Assembly (NCBI RefSeq): GCF_003350005.1
Contig: NZ_QLKS01000001.1
Coordinates: forward strand, 353,946 to 417,945
Direction of reading: 5' to 3'
Origin: Psychrobacter proteolyticus
Lineage (GTDB): Bacteria; Pseudomonadota; Gammaproteobacteria; Pseudomonadales; Moraxellaceae
Length of the DNA stretch: 64,000 bases
The notes under the pieces were generated by a model, which saw only the letters and a list, made by a program, of their open reading frames with translations, was not told the origin of the DNA and did not search any database. The position numbers and the translations under genes were made by a program. Positions 48,748 to 57,925 of the stretch are shown piece by piece. The first letter of the stretch is position 1; every line of letters begins with the position of its first letter.

Positions 48748-50253
48748 TTATTTCTTCCCATCAACGTTCAGGTTGTCAGAATTGAGTTGGTTAAAACCAG
48801 CAATAGCCATCTGCTCAATGATGTCTGCAATATCATTGATTTGGGTATTGGGATTTAGAATGGTGAATTTAAGGCAAAGGCGCTGCTCAAACTGGGTGGT
48901 GGCCACATTGGCGATGTTATTGACCAATAACGCTTGTGCAATGTGACGATTGAGCTGTGCGAGTTGCTCATCAGATAGCACGGCATCCTTAGGTGCAAAG
49001 TAAAACAAAACACTGCTGATAATAGGCTCATGTACCAGCACAAAATTTTCATTTTTATCAATCAGCTGTGCCGCCTGCTTGGCAGTATTCAGACAGTTAT
49101 CAATCAATGCTGCATAGCCATCCGTTCCCAGTAAGTCCAGCGCCATCCACAGTTTTAAGGCATCGAAACGTCGTGTGGTCTGTAAAGAATACGTCACTAA
49201 ATTTGGGATATTGTCTTGTTCGTCATCAGCAGAGTTTAGATACTCACTATGATGGCGAATACTCTCAAAATTTTGGTTATCTCGTAAGAGAAAAGCGCCA
49301 CAGCTAATCGGCAAGAAGAAATGTTTGTGGAAGTCCAAGGTGATAGAGTCAGCCTGATTCAGACCCTCAATCAAGTGTCGATAGCGCTGTGATAATAACA
49401 ATGCCCCACCCCATGCTGCATCGACATGTAGCCATATATTTTCATCATGGCAGATCTTGCCAATAGCCATTAGAGGATCAATTGCACCCAAATCCGTTGT
49501 GCCCGCAGTTGCAATGATAGCCATCACATTGTCAGCACCTAGCTTATCTATCTGATGTTGTAAGTCAGACATCAGCATAGCACCTGATGCATCGGTCGCT
49601 ACTTTAATGACAGATTTTTGACCTAAACCTAGTAGCGCGGCGTTTTTTTCGATAGAAAAGTGCGCTTGGTCTGAGCACAGGATTGTGCCACTAGGCTGAC
49701 CCATCAGGCCGTCCTTTTGCACATCAACGCCCTTAGCTTTATAGAATTGATTGCGTGCTAGCAATAAACCCATCAGGTTACTTTGCGTACCGCCACTGGT
49801 AAAGACGCCACCAGCGTTATGGTCTGTCTGTTCATCAAAGAAGGCATCAGAGATATCACCAAACTGACAACGTTGACATAACCAGTGGATTAAGTCTTTT
49901 TCGATATAGGTCGCGGCTGGGCTTTGGTTCCACGAGTCCATACTTTGATTAGTAGCCGCGATAATCATCTCAGCAATCTGACCGATGACCAGTGTGGGCG
50001 GATGTAAGTGAGCTAAGCAATTCGCATTGGCCGTCGACACACAACTGGGTAAAAACTTGTTTTGAATATCAGCGAGTATCGTGTCGATGTCTCGGCCTTG
50101 TTCACGGATGCTAAAGGCATTGGTCGCTTGCACTTGTTGCGGTGTGCCGCCCAAATACACGTTATTGTCGTCTAGCCACTGTTTAATAACAGCGCTGGTT
50201 TTTTGCATATGCGTGACATATTGCTCACTGGTTTTCTGGTTTAATAAATGCAA
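48748..50253 (-). CDS. ddc: PLP-dependent L-2,4-diaminobutyrate decarboxylase
   Basis: 501 aa, group II decarboxylase. Substrate entry and PLP motifs: FTSGGTQSNLMGLLLAR (151-167), ATAGTTDLGAIDP, HVDAAWGGALL (276-286) and the Schiff-base Lys310 in TLDFHKHFFLP. With Dat it makes 1,3-diaminopropane, the amine backbone of acinetoferrin, schizokinen and rhizobactin. The ATG at 50253 has GAGGAT upstream. A 140-bp gap with a 12-bp tandem repeat separates it from dat. Confidence 0.92.
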   Translation of the reverse strand: MHLLNQKTSEQYVTHMQKTSAVIKQWLDDNNVYLGGTPQQVQATNAFSIREQGRDIDTILADIQNKFLPSCVSTANANCLAHLHPPTLVIGQIAEMIIAATNQSMDSWNQSPAATYIEKDLIHWLCQRCQFGDISDAFFDEQTDHNAGGVFTSGGTQSNLMGLLLARNQFYKAKGVDVQKDGLMGQPSGTILCSDQAHFSIEKNAALLGLGQKSVIKVATDASGAMLMSDLQHQIDKLGADNVMAIIATAGTTDLGAIDPLMAIGKICHDENIWLHVDAAWGGALLLSQRYRHLIEGLNQADSITLDFHKHFFLPISCGAFLLRDNQNFESIRHHSEYLNSADDEQDNIPNLVTYSLQTTRRFDALKLWMALDLLGTDGYAALIDNCLNTAKQAAQLIDKNENFVLVHEPIISSVLFYFAPKDAVLSDEQLAQLNRHIAQALLVNNIANVATTQFEQRLCLKFTILNPNTQINDIADIIEQMAIAGFNQLNSDNLNVDGKK

Positions 50254-50306
50254 AATATCCTCACTTGTTTATTCTACGAATGTATAAATCGCAAATAAGT
50301 GACTTA

Positions 50307-50354
50307 TTATTAGAGTCGTTATTAGAGTCGTTATTAGAGTTGTTATCAGAGTTT
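50307..50354. repeat. 12-bp tandem repeat, four copies, between dat and ddc
   Basis: TTATTAGAGTCG at 50307 and 50319, TTATTAGAGTTG at 50331 and TTATCAGAGTTT at 50343. Contiguous and without gaps; lies between the dat stop (50394) and the ddc start (50253), so it would be transcribed. No hairpin is evident, and copy number could vary between strains. Confidence 0.85.
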
Positions 50355-50393
50355 TTTTATAAATGTGTGAATCATGCTAAAGCGCTGGCAAGA

Positions 50394-51743
50394 CTATTGA
50401 TTGTCCTCTAGCGCCATATCAAGCCTCTGCAAGACTTGCTGCAACTCATCTTTGGTTATATTGAGTGGCGGTAATAATCGCAATACTGTGCCACCGCGTC
50501 CGCCCTTTTCAATCACCAATCCATGTTTAAAACACGACTGCTGAATTTTGGCGGCCATATCACTGTCTGCTGGATAGCTTCCATCATTTTGCTTAGGTAG
50601 ACTGGGATTGACGATTTCTATACCAATCATGAGACCACGTCCTCTGACTTGACCCATTTTTGGATAGCGCTGTTGGCGTAGCTTTAGCTGCGCCATGAAC
50701 CATGTGCCTATTTCTAAAACATAGTCAGCAACGTTGTTATCTTTTAAGTAATTAAGGGTGGCAAGGCCAGTCGCCATCGCTAATTGATTGCCTCTAAACG
50801 TGCCGGAATGATTGCCCGCCTGCCATACGTCGTATTGCTTTTTGATACCCAATACCGCAAGTGGCAGGCCACCACCGATTGCTTTTGACATCACAATCAT
50901 GTCGGGATCAATATCGGCGTATTGATAGGCAAACCAACGTCCTGTACGGCAAAACCCTGTTTGCACTTCATCGATGATAAGCATGATACCAAGCTCTTTT
51001 GTCACTCGGCGCACATGCTTCAGCCATTCTATTGGCGCAGGGTTGACACCGCCTTCCCCTTGTATAACTTCTAAAATGACCGCTGCTGGTTTTACCACAC
51101 CGCTCTCTACATCTTTTAGGAAGTTTTCAAAGTAGCTCATATGGGCATGAATGCTTTGCTCAAAAGGCAAGCCAAACGCGCAGCGATACATATTAGGATA
51201 AGGCAAAAACTGTACCGAGCTCATCAGACCTTCGATGCCCTGTTTAGGTGCCAAGTTCCCTGTCACCGCCAGAGCGCCATGTGTCATGCCATGATAGCCA
51301 CCGCTGAAGCTTACAACACCTGAACGACCAGTGACTTGCTTGGCCAGTTTAATAGCCGCTTCTACCGCATCAGCGCCTGTCGGCCCGCAAAACTGTAAGC
51401 AATATTTATCGCTATTGGTAGCAAGCAACTTATACATGAACTCGCTAAATTTGTCTTTTAACGGTGTGGTGATGTCCAATGTATGCAGAGGTAAATTAAT
51501 GTCTAATAGATCTTTGATGCTTTCTATAACCACAGGATGATTGTGCCCAAGCGCTAGCGTGCCAGCACCAGATAGGCAATCGATATACTTATTACCTTCC
51601 ACATCGGTAATCCAAGCGCCTTTAGCTGATTGAATCGCAAATGGCAGCTTGCGTGGATAACTACGAACCTTCGATTCAAATTGTTCTTGACGGTTTAAGT
51701 AGCATTCGTTATCACGTGATTCGTCTAATAAGATCGTGTCCAT
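50394..51743 (-). CDS. dat: L-2,4-diaminobutyrate:2-oxoglutarate aminotransferase
   Basis: 449 aa class III aminotransferase. [16 protein letters not shown] (120-135), [12 protein letters not shown] and [18 protein letters not shown] lead to the PLP Lys287 in [14 protein letters not shown]; then [14 protein letters not shown]. It makes 2,4-diaminobutyrate from aspartate semialdehyde and glutamate. First gene of the biosynthetic series behind a strong Fur-box-like site. Position and the neighbouring Ddc favour diaminobutyrate over other class III substrates. Confidence 0.92.
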   Translation of the reverse strand: MDTILLDESRDNECYLNRQEQFESKVRSYPRKLPFAIQSAKGAWITDVEGNKYIDCLSGAGTLALGHNHPVVIESIKDLLDINLPLHTLDITTPLKDKFSEFMYKLLATNSDKYCLQFCGPTGADAVEAAIKLAKQVTGRSGVVSFSGGYHGMTHGALAVTGNLAPKQGIEGLMSSVQFLPYPNMYRCAFGLPFEQSIHAHMSYFENFLKDVESGVVKPAAVILEVIQGEGGVNPAPIEWLKHVRRVTKELGIMLIIDEVQTGFCRTGRWFAYQYADIDPDMIVMSKAIGGGLPLAVLGIKKQYDVWQAGNHSGTFRGNQLAMATGLATLNYLKDNNVADYVLEIGTWFMAQLKLRQQRYPKMGQVRGRGLMIGIEIVNPSLPKQNDGSYPADSDMAAKIQQSCFKHGLVIEKGGRGGTVLRLLPPLNITKDELQQVLQRLDMALEDNQ

Positions 51744-51843
51744 AGCTTCAGCCTTGTTATTGTCAGTGGTCTTGGATAAACATTCGAAAGTAAGTTTTGA
51801 CGCTTACTTCTTAAAATAACGCTCATTTATATTGAATGATAAT

Positions 51844-51862
51844 GTAAATGATAATCATTATT
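51844..51862. promoter_or_regulatory. Fur box upstream of dat
   Basis: The 19 bases GTAAATGATAATCATTATT match 16 of 19 of the Fur consensus, and a further AATGATAAT half-site overlaps at 51835-51843, about 100 bp before dat. The strongest Fur-type site in the window. Confidence 0.85.
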
Positions 51863-52045
51863 ATTTATGAGGCGTAGTATCTACTACCAATGATTGGCTG
51901 TCAACCCAGTTTTCGAATTTTCTGTTGATAAAAATGATAAAGATAGCAGCTAGCGTGAATCTAAGAACGACGAATCAAGAGCGATTAATTAGGAACAATG
52001 CAGGCTACTACAAACTGTCGACTAATCAATGACACACAGCTACCA

Positions 52046-52074
52046 AGCACAGACAGTTCTAGACTATCTGTGCT
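52046..52074 (-). terminator. Hairpin after the permease gene
   Basis: On the minus strand AGCACAGATAG pairs with CTGTCTGTGCT through one G-U, loop of 7. It is 40 bp after the permease stop. No T-run follows on that strand. Confidence 0.5.
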
Positions 52075-52113
52075 CACTTTTATCGTTAGTTAATAGCTAT
52101 CTAAAGACAGCGG

Positions 52114-54312
52114 CTATCTATTTGCTGAGGCTGGTACCTTACGAATGAGCCATAAGAAGTAGCCACCACCGATAATAGCTGCAATCGTGCCAGCGGGCAG
52201 CTCATAAGGGAAAATAACATAACGGCCAATCCAATCCGCTATCACCATCACCCCTGCCCCTAAGAGTGCAGCTAGTGGCAATTGCCGTTCAAGCTTTACA
52301 GCACCCAATGAAGTAGCTAAGTGAGGCACCATCAAACCAATAAAGCTCAATGGGCCAACGGCAAGCGTACTGGCTGTGCTAAGCGCTGCTACTAGTGCCA
52401 GTAGTGACAAGGTAACGGGCGTAACTGCCACACCTAGATTACGTGCTACCCCTGTGCCTAAGCCAAGGACACGCAAAGGCTTAATCAGCAATAGACTGAG
52501 TATAAATAAGATAGATGCAATACCAATGAGATACCATACCGTACTGGGCTGGGCGCTATAAGTTGTCCCTGACAGCCAGCTGAGCATAGCTTCTAAACGC
52601 GGGTCTCCTGAGAGCTTGACCATATGCATCACCCCGTCCATCATGGCGGCAATGCCTATACCTACTAATAATAAATAACCTGAGCTGACCCTGCGTGCCA
52701 GCCAAATAATCAATAGCAGCACGGCCATCGCCCCTGAGAGTCCTGAAATCAGCAACGTCCCTGCTCCAGCAGATAGCCCTAAACTTGGTAATAGTAAGAA
52801 CCCTAAAATAACCCCAAGTGCCGCGCCTGAACTGACACCCAAGACCTCTGGACTGGCCATAGGGTTACGCGTTAAAGTTTGCAGTAGCACACCGGCGACC
52901 GCCAACATCAAGCCTGTCGCTGCAGCACTCAAACTACGAGGCAAGCGGTACTGCTGCGTGAGCGCCCAGTCCATACTGAGTCCCCAACCATTGATATCTT
53001 GTACAAAAAGACAAGCCAGCATGATGATAGCGAGCACGCCAACGCCCCATCGCCAAAAAGCAATGGATGTATGCTTACCTGTAAGCATAGGCGTCACTGT
53101 TTCTATCCGCTCACGACGCTGACGTAAAATTAGCCAAATAATCAGCGGTGCGCCCAAAATACCTGTCATGGCACCAGCTGGAATTTGCATATCAAGTATT
53201 GGCTCAAGCAATAATGCGACATTACTGGTCAATAATAACAGCAGCGCCCCTAACCCAAAGGCAGTGGCCAAACGCTTACCAATAGCAGAGATGCCCAGCG
53301 CATTGACCAAGCTTGCTGCACCAAGACCAATAAAACCAATTAAGCCAACTTCACTAATCACTAAGGCGGTCACAACGGCAACAACCAGCACAACAAGTGC
53401 ACGAATGCCATTAATAGGCACACCCAAACGTTTTGCCTGGGTGTCATCTAGGCTCATCAGTGTTAATGGCTTTAGTAATGGCAGACATACAACCGCCATC
53501 AAAATAGCAGTGATGACTAGCGCGATACTGGTATGCCAGCTGTTTTGTGCCAAAAACCCAGCCGCCCATGACAGCATGCCATTGCTACGCTCAGCAAAAA
53601 ACAGTACTAGAACATTGGCTACTGCGGCCAGCAAAATATTGACGACCAAACCGGCCAATATCAAAATCAATGGATTGAATCGACTGGGTGCTGACAAGGC
53701 AAATACCAGACCCATACTAATGATAGCCCCCACAAAGGCCACGTAAATTCCGCCATAAATAGCCAAGCTTGGCAAAAATAACGTGACGATAAGCATGGCC
53801 AACTGTGCACCTACGCCCACGCCTAGCGTCGTATCTGATGCTAAGGGGTTTTTTACCAATTGCTGTAGTAGAATACTGACCACGCCTAATAACCCACCAG
53901 CCAATAACGCTACTACGCTGGTCGCCACGATATGCAGCTGTATCGCCATACTGGCAATATCCAATTGCGAGCTTGGTATAAGCAAGTCACTGACTGGGCG
54001 CGTCCACTGTTGGTCTAACAGCGCCCAACTACTCCATAACGACAAAGCCGCTAGTCCGATGAGCATGGTCCATAGTCGCCAAGACAAATTGGCAAACAAG
54101 GAAGTTTGAGAATTGGGTTGATTCGGTGGCTGATTCAGTGGTGATGATGACTGTTTCAATGATTGCGACGATGATAACGTTGATGAAGGTTTTGAAACCG
54201 TTGCTGCTTGAGAAGCTAATGTCATCGTATGAGCACTGTCGTTATGAGAACTGTCGGTGTGGTTATTGATATTATTGTTTTGGTTGTTGTGAGTATCTGC
54301 ATTGGCGCTCAT
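52114..54312 (-). CDS. Fused FecCD/FhuB-type iron-siderophore ABC permease
   Basis: 732 aa, two FecCD permease halves in one chain as in FhuB, with about 20 membrane segments. Each half has its GPLSFIGL-type or GEVGLIGFIGLGA-type coupling motif: VISEVGLIGFIGLGAASLVNAL in the first half, LAVGPLSFIGLMVPHLATSLGAVK in the second. The transported-substrate loops NPLASDTTLGVGVGAQLAML and NPMASPEVLGVSSGAALGV mark the duplication. The N-terminal tail of about 80 residues is S/N/Q-rich and probably disordered. The ATG overlaps the stop of the lipoprotein gene by four bases (ATGA), so the two are coupled. Confidence 0.92.
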   Translation of the reverse strand: MSANADTHNNQNNNINNHTDSSHNDSAHTMTLASQAATVSKPSSTLSSSQSLKQSSSPLNQPPNQPNSQTSLFANLSWRLWTMLIGLAALSLWSSWALLDQQWTRPVSDLLIPSSQLDIASMAIQLHIVATSVVALLAGGLLGVVSILLQQLVKNPLASDTTLGVGVGAQLAMLIVTLFLPSLAIYGGIYVAFVGAIISMGLVFALSAPSRFNPLILILAGLVVNILLAAVANVLVLFFAERSNGMLSWAAGFLAQNSWHTSIALVITAILMAVVCLPLLKPLTLMSLDDTQAKRLGVPINGIRALVVLVVAVVTALVISEVGLIGFIGLGAASLVNALGISAIGKRLATAFGLGALLLLLTSNVALLLEPILDMQIPAGAMTGILGAPLIIWLILRQRRERIETVTPMLTGKHTSIAFWRWGVGVLAIIMLACLFVQDINGWGLSMDWALTQQYRLPRSLSAAATGLMLAVAGVLLQTLTRNPMASPEVLGVSSGAALGVILGFLLLPSLGLSAGAGTLLISGLSGAMAVLLLIIWLARRVSSGYLLLVGIGIAAMMDGVMHMVKLSGDPRLEAMLSWLSGTTYSAQPSTVWYLIGIASILFILSLLLIKPLRVLGLGTGVARNLGVAVTPVTLSLLALVAALSTASTLAVGPLSFIGLMVPHLATSLGAVKLERQLPLAALLGAGVMVIADWIGRYVIFPYELPAGTIAAIIGGGYFLWLIRKVPASANR

Positions 54313-55232
54313 AGTACTTCCCCGCCTTTTAATGAAACTTCTGACAAGTTATCTGCTAAGCTAACCAATGATGACATCCCGCCATAAATCCATACTGGTG
54401 GTAACTCTCCCACACAGCGGGTATTACCATAACCCAGGCGCTGCCAAATCAAGCTGTCATCAATTTCAGCTCTAGTAATTGGGCTTAGTGGATCGATAAT
54501 TAATAGACAAGTCTCATCATCTAATTGCGCCAAATCTCCCATTCGTATTGGCACAAACCCCCACTGATTGCCCTTGCCCAATACCACAAGCGCTCTACCC
54601 ATCTGCTCTAACGCAGGCTGAAATAAACTATTCGCCACATACATACGCATGTTATTAGCATCCGCAAACTGTACCACTGCGAATTTCTTGGCTTTTGGAT
54701 AACGCTGCTGGAATTGCTGACTGGCCAGCTGTATGTCTTTTTGACTTTGTACAATATAGTCTTCAGCCATCTTCGGATTATCAATCAGCACGCCAAGCTC
54801 CCGCGTCGGTTCGGTATAGTCAGCCCATGTTGCCGTCTCTCCTTTGGCGGCAAACATCACCGACTCAGCAGGGACATCACCGTATAAGTTACGTGCATGC
54901 TCATAAAAATAATTATCTATGACCATATCGACAGGCAGTTGAGCGATTAGCTCAGCATTGGGCTGATAGCGGATGCCTAAGTCTGTTATCGAAGTTGGCA
55001 GTTCGGGGCTTCCCACCCATCTGTCCCAAACCCTGACATCACCTGTCGCAATCGGAGCATGCCCCATCGCTGTCAAAGTCGCTGCATTACCCCAGTCGGG
55101 AGAGACAATATTCATCCTATCGCTATGACTGTTTTCTGCTTTTGAGGTAGCAGTTGTTTGCGTGGATGTCTGACTATTACAGGCCGTCAATACCAAGCAC
55201 CATGCGAGGGCGAACCATTTTAGTGTTGTCAT
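54309..55232 (-). CDS. Iron-siderophore ABC transporter substrate-binding lipoprotein (FhuD-like)
   Basis: 307 aa from the ATG at 55232, chosen because it gives a lipoprotein signal (MTTLKWFALAWCLVLTAC) ending in the lipobox Cys; the frame extends further upstream to 55472 without meaning, overlapping the ATPase gene (ATG 55295 is an alternative). The body is a class III binding protein: TLTAMGHAPIATGDVRVWDRW, ITDLGIRYQPNAELIAQLPVDMVID and MGDLAQLDDETCLLIIDPLSP. It captures the ferric siderophore in the periplasm and hands it to the fused permease. Confidence 0.85.
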   Translation of the reverse strand: MTTLKWFALAWCLVLTACNSQTSTQTTATSKAENSHSDRMNIVSPDWGNAATLTAMGHAPIATGDVRVWDRWVGSPELPTSITDLGIRYQPNAELIAQLPVDMVIDNYFYEHARNLYGDVPAESVMFAAKGETATWADYTEPTRELGVLIDNPKMAEDYIVQSQKDIQLASQQFQQRYPKAKKFAVVQFADANNMRMYVANSLFQPALEQMGRALVVLGKGNQWGFVPIRMGDLAQLDDETCLLIIDPLSPITRAEIDDSLIWQRLGYGNTRCVGELPPVWIYGGMSSLVSLADNLSEVSLKGGEVL

Positions 55233-55344
55233 TACTGATACTGATGTAACTATTGGAAGTTTCGATAATTTATCTGTATAAAAAACGGAAGGCATAGAAG
55301 CGTATCTTTGTAGGCGAATTAAAAAGAAGGAGCAAAACCAGATG

Positions 55345-56121
55345 TTAAGCGACTGCGACAGGCTGTCCAGTAATAGGGTGACTGAGCAGCTGCATATCGA
55401 CATTAAAGATATCGTGTAGCACGGTAGGTTGCATGGTACTGGCAATATCGCCGTTATGACATATTTGGCCATTTTTCAGCGCGATGACTCGATCGGCATA
55501 TTGCGCTGCCAAATTAATATCATGAATAATAATTACCACGCTTAAGCCTTGCTCATCCACCAAACGACGAATGAGCTGAATGACCTCGATTTGATAATGC
55601 ATATCAAGCGCAGCAAGTGGCTCATCGAGCAATAGGTAACGGGTATCTTGTGCCAGACACATCGCGAGCCAAGCACGAGCGCGCTCACCACCTGATAGCG
55701 TGGCAGTAATTCGATCAGCAAACGCTTCGGTTTGAGTTACTTTTAATGCTTGCGCAACTTTGTCTTTATCTATTTGAGTTGGCTTTTGCAGCCATTTTTG
55801 ATGGGGATAGCGCCCTAGCATGACCAGCTCACGCACTGTGAATCCAGCAGCTTCTGGCAATTGCTGCGGCAGATATGCCATTTGCCGCGCTAACTCCCTG
55901 CTGCCGTAGTCATTGATACTGTGCTCATCTAATGTGACATTGCCGCTACTACTTGCCATCTCACCTGCTAGCGCTTTGATCAAGGTCGACTTGCCAGACC
56001 CATTATGCCCAACCAAAGCCACCAGTTGATTGGTATCAATCTCACAAGTCACGTTGTCTAATAGAGTATTTCCTTGACGGCTGATAGTCAGCTGGTTTGC
56101 ACGTAGCATATAAGCACTCAT
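55345..56121 (-). CDS. Iron-siderophore ABC transporter ATPase (FhuC-like)
   Basis: About 258 aa. Walker A GHNGSGKST, Q-loop YLPQQLPEAAGFTV, signature LSGGERARAWLAMCLAQ, Walker B YLLLDEPLAALD, H-loop IIIHDINLAAQYADR. Start chosen at 56121 (MSAYMLRANQLTIS) or four residues later; the longer frame runs into the Fur-type promoter region. It powers the permease and lipoprotein encoded downstream. Divergent from the siderophore-interacting protein gene. Confidence 0.93.
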   Translation of the reverse strand: MSAYMLRANQLTISRQGNTLLDNVTCEIDTNQLVALVGHNGSGKSTLIKALAGEMASSSGNVTLDEHSINDYGSRELARQMAYLPQQLPEAAGFTVRELVMLGRYPHQKWLQKPTQIDKDKVAQALKVTQTEAFADRITATLSGGERARAWLAMCLAQDTRYLLLDEPLAALDMHYQIEVIQLIRRLVDEQGLSVVIIIHDINLAAQYADRVIALKNGQICHNGDIASTMQPTVLHDIFNVDMQLLSHPITGQPVAVA

Positions 56122-56223
56122 TGTTGATAAAAATAATATGTCATAAAAATGATGGTTCATCGGCCATTGGTTGTAGACCAATTTTTGACGATCAAACTAC
56201 AATAAAAATTGATTTTACTCGTA

Positions 56224-56248
56224 AATGATAACAAAAACAATTATCATT
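56224..56248. promoter_or_regulatory. Fur-type palindrome in the divergent ABC/reductase promoter
   Basis: AATGATAA (56224-56231) and TTATCATT (56241-56248) are inverted arms with a 9-bp AC-rich centre. This is more widely spaced than the canonical Fur site but built from the same hexamers. It sits between the divergent ATPase and reductase genes. Confidence 0.6.
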
Positions 56249-56302
56249 AACTATAAACTCATTCACTTTAATTTCAACGCTCTGTTGATTGCGAGTATTT
56301 AT

Positions 56303-57646
56303 ATGACTAATCTTCTTTTAGCTACTACAGAAAACACCAATAACCAAAACAGCCAATACACTCCCCTAAACGACCCTGAAATAGCAGGTGTGGTCGCGCA
56401 TATTAATGAAGAGCACCTCGACGAACTGCTTGGATTCTTGAACGCATTCACTTCATTATCTACCGCCGAATTGGATCTGGTCGATGCGCAAATAACTGAT
56501 ATTTATGCTGAAGGTATTGCCATACAGACTCGTTCAAAAAACTCAGAGACTCAACAAACTGACGCTCAAAATAACTCGCTTCATGACCAGACTTTCTTTA
56601 TCGCTTTTGCTGCACCTATCTCCCAGCTTGATGATTTGCAAGCCCAATATATCTTGCTAAAACAAAGAGCCGATAAAAAGCTAGGCAAAAAAACAATCAA
56701 ACTGACCAAGCAAGTATTTGATGTGCAAAGTAGTTATAGAGTCAGCAAAAATATGCTGCGCCTTGAATTGAGCATGCCGTCATTAGATAGTGATACGCCA
56801 TTAAATAATACTGCTCAATTAAGTAATGCTAAGGGCGCAACAAGCTCGACGTCAGTACCTACCAACGAAGCAGGTTACGCGTACTTGTTTGATTTAGAGC
56901 ACAATGCAATGACCAACGCATTGATGAATGACAGCACTGATGACAATAAAGCTGACAACCGTAAATCTGATGACAGCGAAAAAGAGAACATACGCCTTGC
57001 TCGTCCTCACTGCTATTACACTTTAAGAAAAGCATGGCAAGCTGATGATGAGATACAAGCATGGGTCGATGTTTTTTTACATGGGGATACGCCGGGCGGC
57101 AACTGGGCAACAGCACTACAAGCAGGCGAGACCGTCGTCACAAAACGAGAGTTTCCAGAAAAGGTAGAGCACTTACGAGACGGTCAAGCGGTACTGATTG
57201 TCGATGAAACCTCGATGCCAACGGCAGCTCGGCTGCTGGAGCTATGGAGCAACCCTATACCACCATTGGTCATTTGTGTGACGCAAGATGCAGGCGATCA
57301 AAGCTACTTCGATACTGTAAAAATGCGTAGTGGCATTGATAACATTGGTAATGACAACAACAATACTGACAGTGACACTAATAATGATTGCAATACTGAA
57401 AGCCGCGAGGATAACCACTTTACCGTATTGCCTATAGTAACCAATCAACCAAACTCAGGGGCAGAGTTAGCCACGCTAATTGACAGTAATTTAGGTGATT
57501 ATTTGACTAATAACCCTCTACAGGTTGATAAAGTCTGGGGAGCGCTAGAAGCGAATACCGCCAAAGCATTGCGCCCATTACTGAAAGACCGACTTGAGCT
57601 TAGTCGTACAGATGTTGTGGTAAAGGTATATTGGCGTCACGATTAG
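56303..57646 (+). CDS. Siderophore-interacting protein (ferric-siderophore reductase) with DUF2470-like N-terminus
   Basis: About 447 aa from the ATG at 56303; the upstream ATG at 56225 lies inside the Fur-type site. Residues about 20-70 (VVAHINEEHLDELLGFLNAF) resemble DUF2470, found with heme/iron proteins. Then follows the FAD-binding and SIP domain: YYTLRKAWQADDEIQAWVDVFLHGDTPGGNWATALQAGETVV and ILIVDETS-like VLIVDETSMPTAARLLELW, with VDKVWGALEANTAKALRPLL at the C-terminus. It should reduce Fe(III)-siderophore to release iron in the cytosol. Low-complexity N/D/S/T insertions near 160-200 and 335-375 are unusual. Confidence 0.85.
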   Translation: MTNLLLATTENTNNQNSQYTPLNDPEIAGVVAHINEEHLDELLGFLNAFTSLSTAELDLVDAQITDIYAEGIAIQTRSKNSETQQTDAQNNSLHDQTFFIAFAAPISQLDDLQAQYILLKQRADKKLGKKTIKLTKQVFDVQSSYRVSKNMLRLELSMPSLDSDTPLNNTAQLSNAKGATSSTSVPTNEAGYAYLFDLEHNAMTNALMNDSTDDNKADNRKSDDSEKENIRLARPHCYYTLRKAWQADDEIQAWVDVFLHGDTPGGNWATALQAGETVVTKREFPEKVEHLRDGQAVLIVDETSMPTAARLLELWSNPIPPLVICVTQDAGDQSYFDTVKMRSGIDNIGNDNNNTDSDTNNDCNTESREDNHFTVLPIVTNQPNSGAELATLIDSNLGDYLTNNPLQVDKVWGALEANTAKALRPLLKDRLELSRTDVVVKVYWRHD

Positions 57647-57702
57647 TTTAGCTCTATAAGATGAAACTCAAAACCTATCCTATATCAAAACTTATCCTAT
57701 AT

Positions 57703-57731
57703 ATAGTGGATGCTACTGGCGCATCCACTAT
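57703..57731 (+). terminator. Hairpin after the reductase gene
   Basis: ATAGTGGATGC / GCATCCACTAT with a 7-nt loop, 57 bp after the stop. No strong T-run, so moderate confidence as terminator. Confidence 0.55.
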
Positions 57732-57925
57732 TAATGTTTGCAGCAACGAATGTTTGTAAGGTATAGTTTTCATTTTGAACGTTTAATCAATATAGACTAT
57801 AGGTAGATAGACTTATCGCTAGAATTACCAGTGATAGTCGAGTAGCACCCAGAGACCCACCTTTAATAGACTGTCTAACACCAGTGCCGGAATGCGCTGT
57901 TATTTTTCTAACCCAAGGATGATAT

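Larger units (their letters stand above)
51744..52113. promoter_or_regulatory. Promoter region of the siderophore operon
   Basis: 370 bp without a gene. It contains the Fur box below, an AT-rich promoter zone for dat on the minus strand, and near its far end a hairpin (52046-52074) at the end of the permease gene. I see no other elements. Confidence 0.6.

Noticed and set aside
53168-53746. 192-codon open frame antisense to the ABC permease
   Set aside because: Complement of hydrophobic coding sequence; Ala/Thr/Pro-rich artefact without a ribosome site.
55233-55472. 80-residue N-terminal extension of the FhuD-like lipoprotein
   Set aside because: It overlaps the ATPase gene in another frame and would bury the lipobox signal.
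56225-56302. 26-residue extension of the siderophore-interacting protein
   Set aside because: Its ATG lies inside the Fur-type palindrome; the ATG at 56303 is the better start.
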